Shown one piece after another: positions 61,503 to 64,000 of a stretch of DNA of 64,000 nucleotides. The translations under genes and the position numbers were made by a program. The first letter of the stretch is position 1. Each line of letters begins with the position of its first letter. The notes under the pieces are model-generated. The model did no database searches. It saw only the letters and a list, made by a program, of their open reading frames with translations, and was not told where the DNA came from. The stretch is from Lacibacter cauensis (GTDB lineage: Bacteria; Bacteroidota; Bacteroidia; Chitinophagales; Chitinophagaceae): the NCBI RefSeq assembly GCF_007830055.1, contig NZ_VLLE01000007.1, forward strand, positions 62,001 through 126,000, in the 5' to 3' direction.

Positions 61503-63095
61503 ATGAAAAAGATTTTAAATGGTTTGTTCTTGCTGGCAATGATCGTTTCGATGAATGCCTGCAAAAAATTAGAACTGGCACCGGAAGATTATTATGCCAG
61601 TGGAAACTTCTGGAAAACGGCCGCACAGGTTGATGGTGCAATGGTTGGTTTGCATAACCAATTGAGAGGTTTTCAGTTTACATTTTTCAACCTTGGTGAA
61701 CTGCGTGGCGGTGTGTTTAAAGATGCAACCGGTGCAACAGGCACATCTTCACTCAACTCTGCAGCAATTATCCGCCAGGATCTGCGTGAATCTGCTCCGG
61801 GTATTTCGAGCTGGGCAGGTTTGTATGGCCCTATCTTCCAGGTAAACCTGTTTATTTACAATGTAGAGAAAGCTGATTTTTTACCGGAAGCCGATAAGAA
61901 ATATTATCTCGGACAGGCATACGGTCTTCGTGCATATTATTATTTCCATTTGTATCGTACCTATGGTCGTGTGCCATTGGCAACCGAGCCCAAAGTGTTA
62001 ACCAATACACCAACATCGGCAGAGCAGGCATACTTAGCTCGTACGAAAACAGAAAAGGAAACACTGGATTTTATTAAAGCTGATGTAGAGAAATCGGTAA
62101 CCAACTTCAATGCAAACTATACAACCAAGTTCAGCAAAGGCATGTGGAGTTTATTGGCTACACAAATGCTGAAAGCGGAAGTATATCTGTGGAGTGCAAA
62201 AGTAAAGATTGATGGTGCTGCTCCAACAACTACAACAGCCGATCTTGCAACTGCACGTACAGCAGTAGAAGATGTAATTGCACGTACGGCTAAACTCAAC
62301 AGTTTTGCAGATGTATTTAAGTATGCAAACAAAGGAAATAATGAAGTGATTTTTGCCTTACGTTTCCAGGTGGGTGAAGCAACCAATAACTACGGGCAGT
62401 TCATTTATGCACAAACCGATCCGATGAGCAGTTTTGTTTCTGTTGGTGGTGCGCCTTTAACTTCTGATCAGGCCGGAGCTTCTGCTGCTGATCCGTTGAA
62501 AGTTGCAGGTGGTGGTACCATTATCCGTTACGAATACAAGTACGATCTGTTTGCGAAATATGATACGGCAACAGACCTGCGTGCAAGAGCAACCTTCTTC
62601 GATTTTTACCGCACACCCACATCAACAGCAACCAACAAGTTTGTAAACCTGCGTAAGTTCTTAGGCACTATGGATGGTACCAACAGAAGTTTTGCAGATG
62701 ATGTACCGGTATATCGTTGGGCAGAAGCGCTGTTGATTTTAGCAGAGATTAAAAACAAACAGGGACAGGATCCTTCTGCTGAGATCAATGCCGTTCGTCA
62801 GCGTGCGTATGGTAGCAATCCGTACCCTGTGTATACAAATGGAAGTTTCGAAGCCAACGAAATTGCGATCTTCGAAGAAAGAGGAAAAGAATTTGTAGCT
62901 GAAGGAAAGCGTTGGTACGATTTGCGTCGCATGCAGGATGCAACAGGCGATCCGTTGGCATTCAGAACAGACCTTCCATTGGTAGGTGTACTCATCAAAG
63001 CTACACAGGAGTACAAACTGTTATGGCCTATCGATCGTACAACACTGAACCAGGATCCAACCATTGAGCAAAATCCCGGTTACCCAGGAACATAA
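61503..63095 (+). CDS. SusD/RagB-type surface glycan-binding lipoprotein (second locus)
   Basis: A 530-residue SusD homologue with lipoprotein signal (FLLAMIVSMNAC, Cys as lipid site). Family marks: the ASGNFWKTAAQVDGAMVGLHN start, GQAYGLRAYYYFHLYRTYGRVPLATEP TPR region, WAEALLILAEIKNKQG, and FEERGKEFVAEGKRWYDLRRMQD with LLWPIDRTTLNQDPTIEQNPGY at the end. Works with the SusC upstream. A terminator follows, before the aldolase gene. Confidence 0.94.
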   Translation: MKKILNGLFLLAMIVSMNACKKLELAPEDYYASGNFWKTAAQVDGAMVGLHNQLRGFQFTFFNLGELRGGVFKDATGATGTSSLNSAAIIRQDLRESAPGISSWAGLYGPIFQVNLFIYNVEKADFLPEADKKYYLGQAYGLRAYYYFHLYRTYGRVPLATEPKVLTNTPTSAEQAYLARTKTEKETLDFIKADVEKSVTNFNANYTTKFSKGMWSLLATQMLKAEVYLWSAKVKIDGAAPTTTTADLATARTAVEDVIARTAKLNSFADVFKYANKGNNEVIFALRFQVGEATNNYGQFIYAQTDPMSSFVSVGGAPLTSDQAGASAADPLKVAGGGTIIRYEYKYDLFAKYDTATDLRARATFFDFYRTPTSTATNKFVNLRKFLGTMDGTNRSFADDVPVYRWAEALLILAEIKNKQGQDPSAEINAVRQRAYGSNPYPVYTNGSFEANEIAIFEERGKEFVAEGKRWYDLRRMQDATGDPLAFRTDLPLVGVLIKATQEYKLLWPIDRTTLNQDPTIEQNPGYPGT

Positions 63096-63131
63096 GCATC
63101 GTTTCGATTTCATAATCAGCAGTTAGTTTAG

Positions 63132-63162
63132 CCGGGAGTAGTCCTGCTCCCGGATTTTTTTT
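63132..63162 (+). terminator. terminator after second SusD
   Basis: Stem CCGGGAGTAG/CTGCTCCCGG with one G-U pair, 2-base loop and a run of eight T. It may only partially stop transcription into the aldolase. Confidence 0.85.
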
Positions 63163-63192
63163 AATGTTTATTAATTTTTAGAACTTGTGCAT

Positions 63193-64000
63193 ATGAACAG
63201 AAAGAAATTAGAAGGATTGATTGCCGCACCTTTTACACCTATGCAGAGCGATGGTTCGCTCAACCTTGCAATCATTCCGGCTTATTACGAAATGCTCAAA
63301 GCAAATGGCGTAAAAGGCGCATTCATCTGCGGTTCAACAGGTGAGGGTGTTTCGTTATCACTCAACGAAAAGAAAGCAGTAGCAGAAGCATGGGCTGCAG
63401 TAGCAAAAGAGGATGCAGATTTTATTGTGATGCCTTTATTAGGCGGCACCTGCTTAACCGATTGTAAGGAACTGGCTTTACATGCGCAGCAGATTGGTTT
63501 GGATGCAATTTCGTTTACCGCACCGTTTTATTTTAAACCGGCATCGGTAGATATGCTGGCGAAGGCCTGCAGCGAAGTGGCATCGGTAGTACCCGATATG
63601 CCGTTTTACTATTACCATATTCCGGTGCTTACGGGTGTAGGTTTTTCAATGATTGATTTATTAAAAGCAGTGGATGGCCTCATTCCCAATTTTGCCGGCA
63701 TCAAATACACACACGAAGATTTTATGGACTTTCTTTCGTGTATGAATTTTCAAAATGGTAAATACGATATGCTGTGGGGCAGAGATGAAAATATGTTACC
63801 TGCATTGGCATTGGGTACAAAAGCATCGGTAGGAAGTACATTTAATTATGCAGCGCCTTTGTACTATCAATTAATAGATGCATTTAATCATGGCGATTTA
63901 AAAGCGGCCAATGCATTACAGCAACAATCCATCGATATGATTACCTTGTTGGGTAAGTACGGCGGTATTGCAACAGGTAAAGCTTATATGAAATTACTGG
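63193..64000 (+). CDS. N-acetylneuraminate lyase-like aldolase (DapA/NanA family), partial
   Basis: The frame (MNRKKLEGLIAAPFTPMQSD) runs off the right edge after about 269 codons; a full NAL has about 300. It is a DHDPS/NAL-family TIM barrel: FICGSTGEGVSLS near residue 50, the FYYYHIPVLTGV segment with Tyr141, and GIKYTHEDF with the Schiff-base Lys171. The YxYHIPxLTG motif is typical of N-acetylneuraminate lyases, including animal and Bacteroidota NanL, rather than DapA. It would split sialic acid to N-acetylmannosamine and pyruvate. Downstream genes (epimerase, kinase, sialidase) are outside the window. Confidence 0.88.
   Translation, partial: MNRKKLEGLIAAPFTPMQSDGSLNLAIIPAYYEMLKANGVKGAFICGSTGEGVSLSLNEKKAVAEAWAAVAKEDADFIVMPLLGGTCLTDCKELALHAQQIGLDAISFTAPFYFKPASVDMLAKACSEVASVVPDMPFYYYHIPVLTGVGFSMIDLLKAVDGLIPNFAGIKYTHEDFMDFLSCMNFQNGKYDMLWGRDENMLPALALGTKASVGSTFNYAAPLYYQLIDAFNHGDLKAANALQQQSIDMITLLGKYGGIATGKAYMKLL

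Overview
The window suggests a Bacteroidota genome, most likely family Chitinophagaceae; this is an inference from gene content. The evidence is: two SusC/SusD pairs, a type IX secretion (T9SS) C-terminal domain, the Bacteroidota-specific DUF4295 gene beside rpmB-rpmG-ftsY, GH3-type acyl-adenylate protein, many perfect TAnnTTTG -7 promoter boxes, and myo-inositol oxygenase. No insertion sequence, phage or CRISPR array was seen.

Layout. 1-12.4 kb is mixed core: a partial M1 metallopeptidase, HupE/UreJ-like and DUF6702 proteins, a phosphohexomutase, a protein-isoaspartate methyltransferase, a small region broken up by REP-like palindromes, a U32 (TrhP-like) tRNA hydroxylation protein overlapping a ferredoxin gene, and a run of small enzymes on the minus strand. 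12.5-18.4 kb holds a large T9SS-exported repeat protein and a TonB-dependent receptor, convergent on a strong bidirectional terminator. 18.5-33.9 kb is housekeeping: tRNA-His, mutS, OsmC, rhomboid, rpmB-rpmG-DUF4295-ftsY, rplU-rpmA followed by a tiny lysine-rich histone-like protein, GH3, dxr, rseP, a membrane-anchored MutS homologue and tmRNA.

33.9-57.3 kb is a large polysaccharide utilisation locus: a LacI regulator, then divergently myo-inositol oxygenase, SusC, SusD, a purple-acid-type phosphatase, an HGSNAT/DUF5009-like membrane acyltransferase, a vSGLT-like Na+/sugar symporter, an unassigned lyase-like secreted protein, GH43, GH28, GH92, GH28 and a GH2-GH53 fusion. The glycosidases point to pectin (polygalacturonan plus rhamnogalacturonan-I with galactan/arabinan side chains). 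The oxygenase, phosphatase and symporter suggest that an inositol-containing compound is taken too, ending in glucuronate. The GH2-GH53 fusion would combine endo-galactanase and exo-beta-galactosidase on one chain.

57.3-64 kb starts a second locus: a GntR/FCD regulator, divergent SusC-SusD, and a partial N-acetylneuraminate-lyase-like aldolase. This looks like a sialic acid (or related keto-acid sugar) uptake locus whose remainder lies beyond the window. Two near-identical inverted repeats (TTATGT-N3-AC(A/T)TAA-type) sit in the regulator/SusC intergenic gap and are good operator candidates.

Coding density is very high; no stretch above 300 bases lacks a gene or RNA. Start codons were moved inward from the longest reading frame where signal peptides, family length or promoter position made that more likely.
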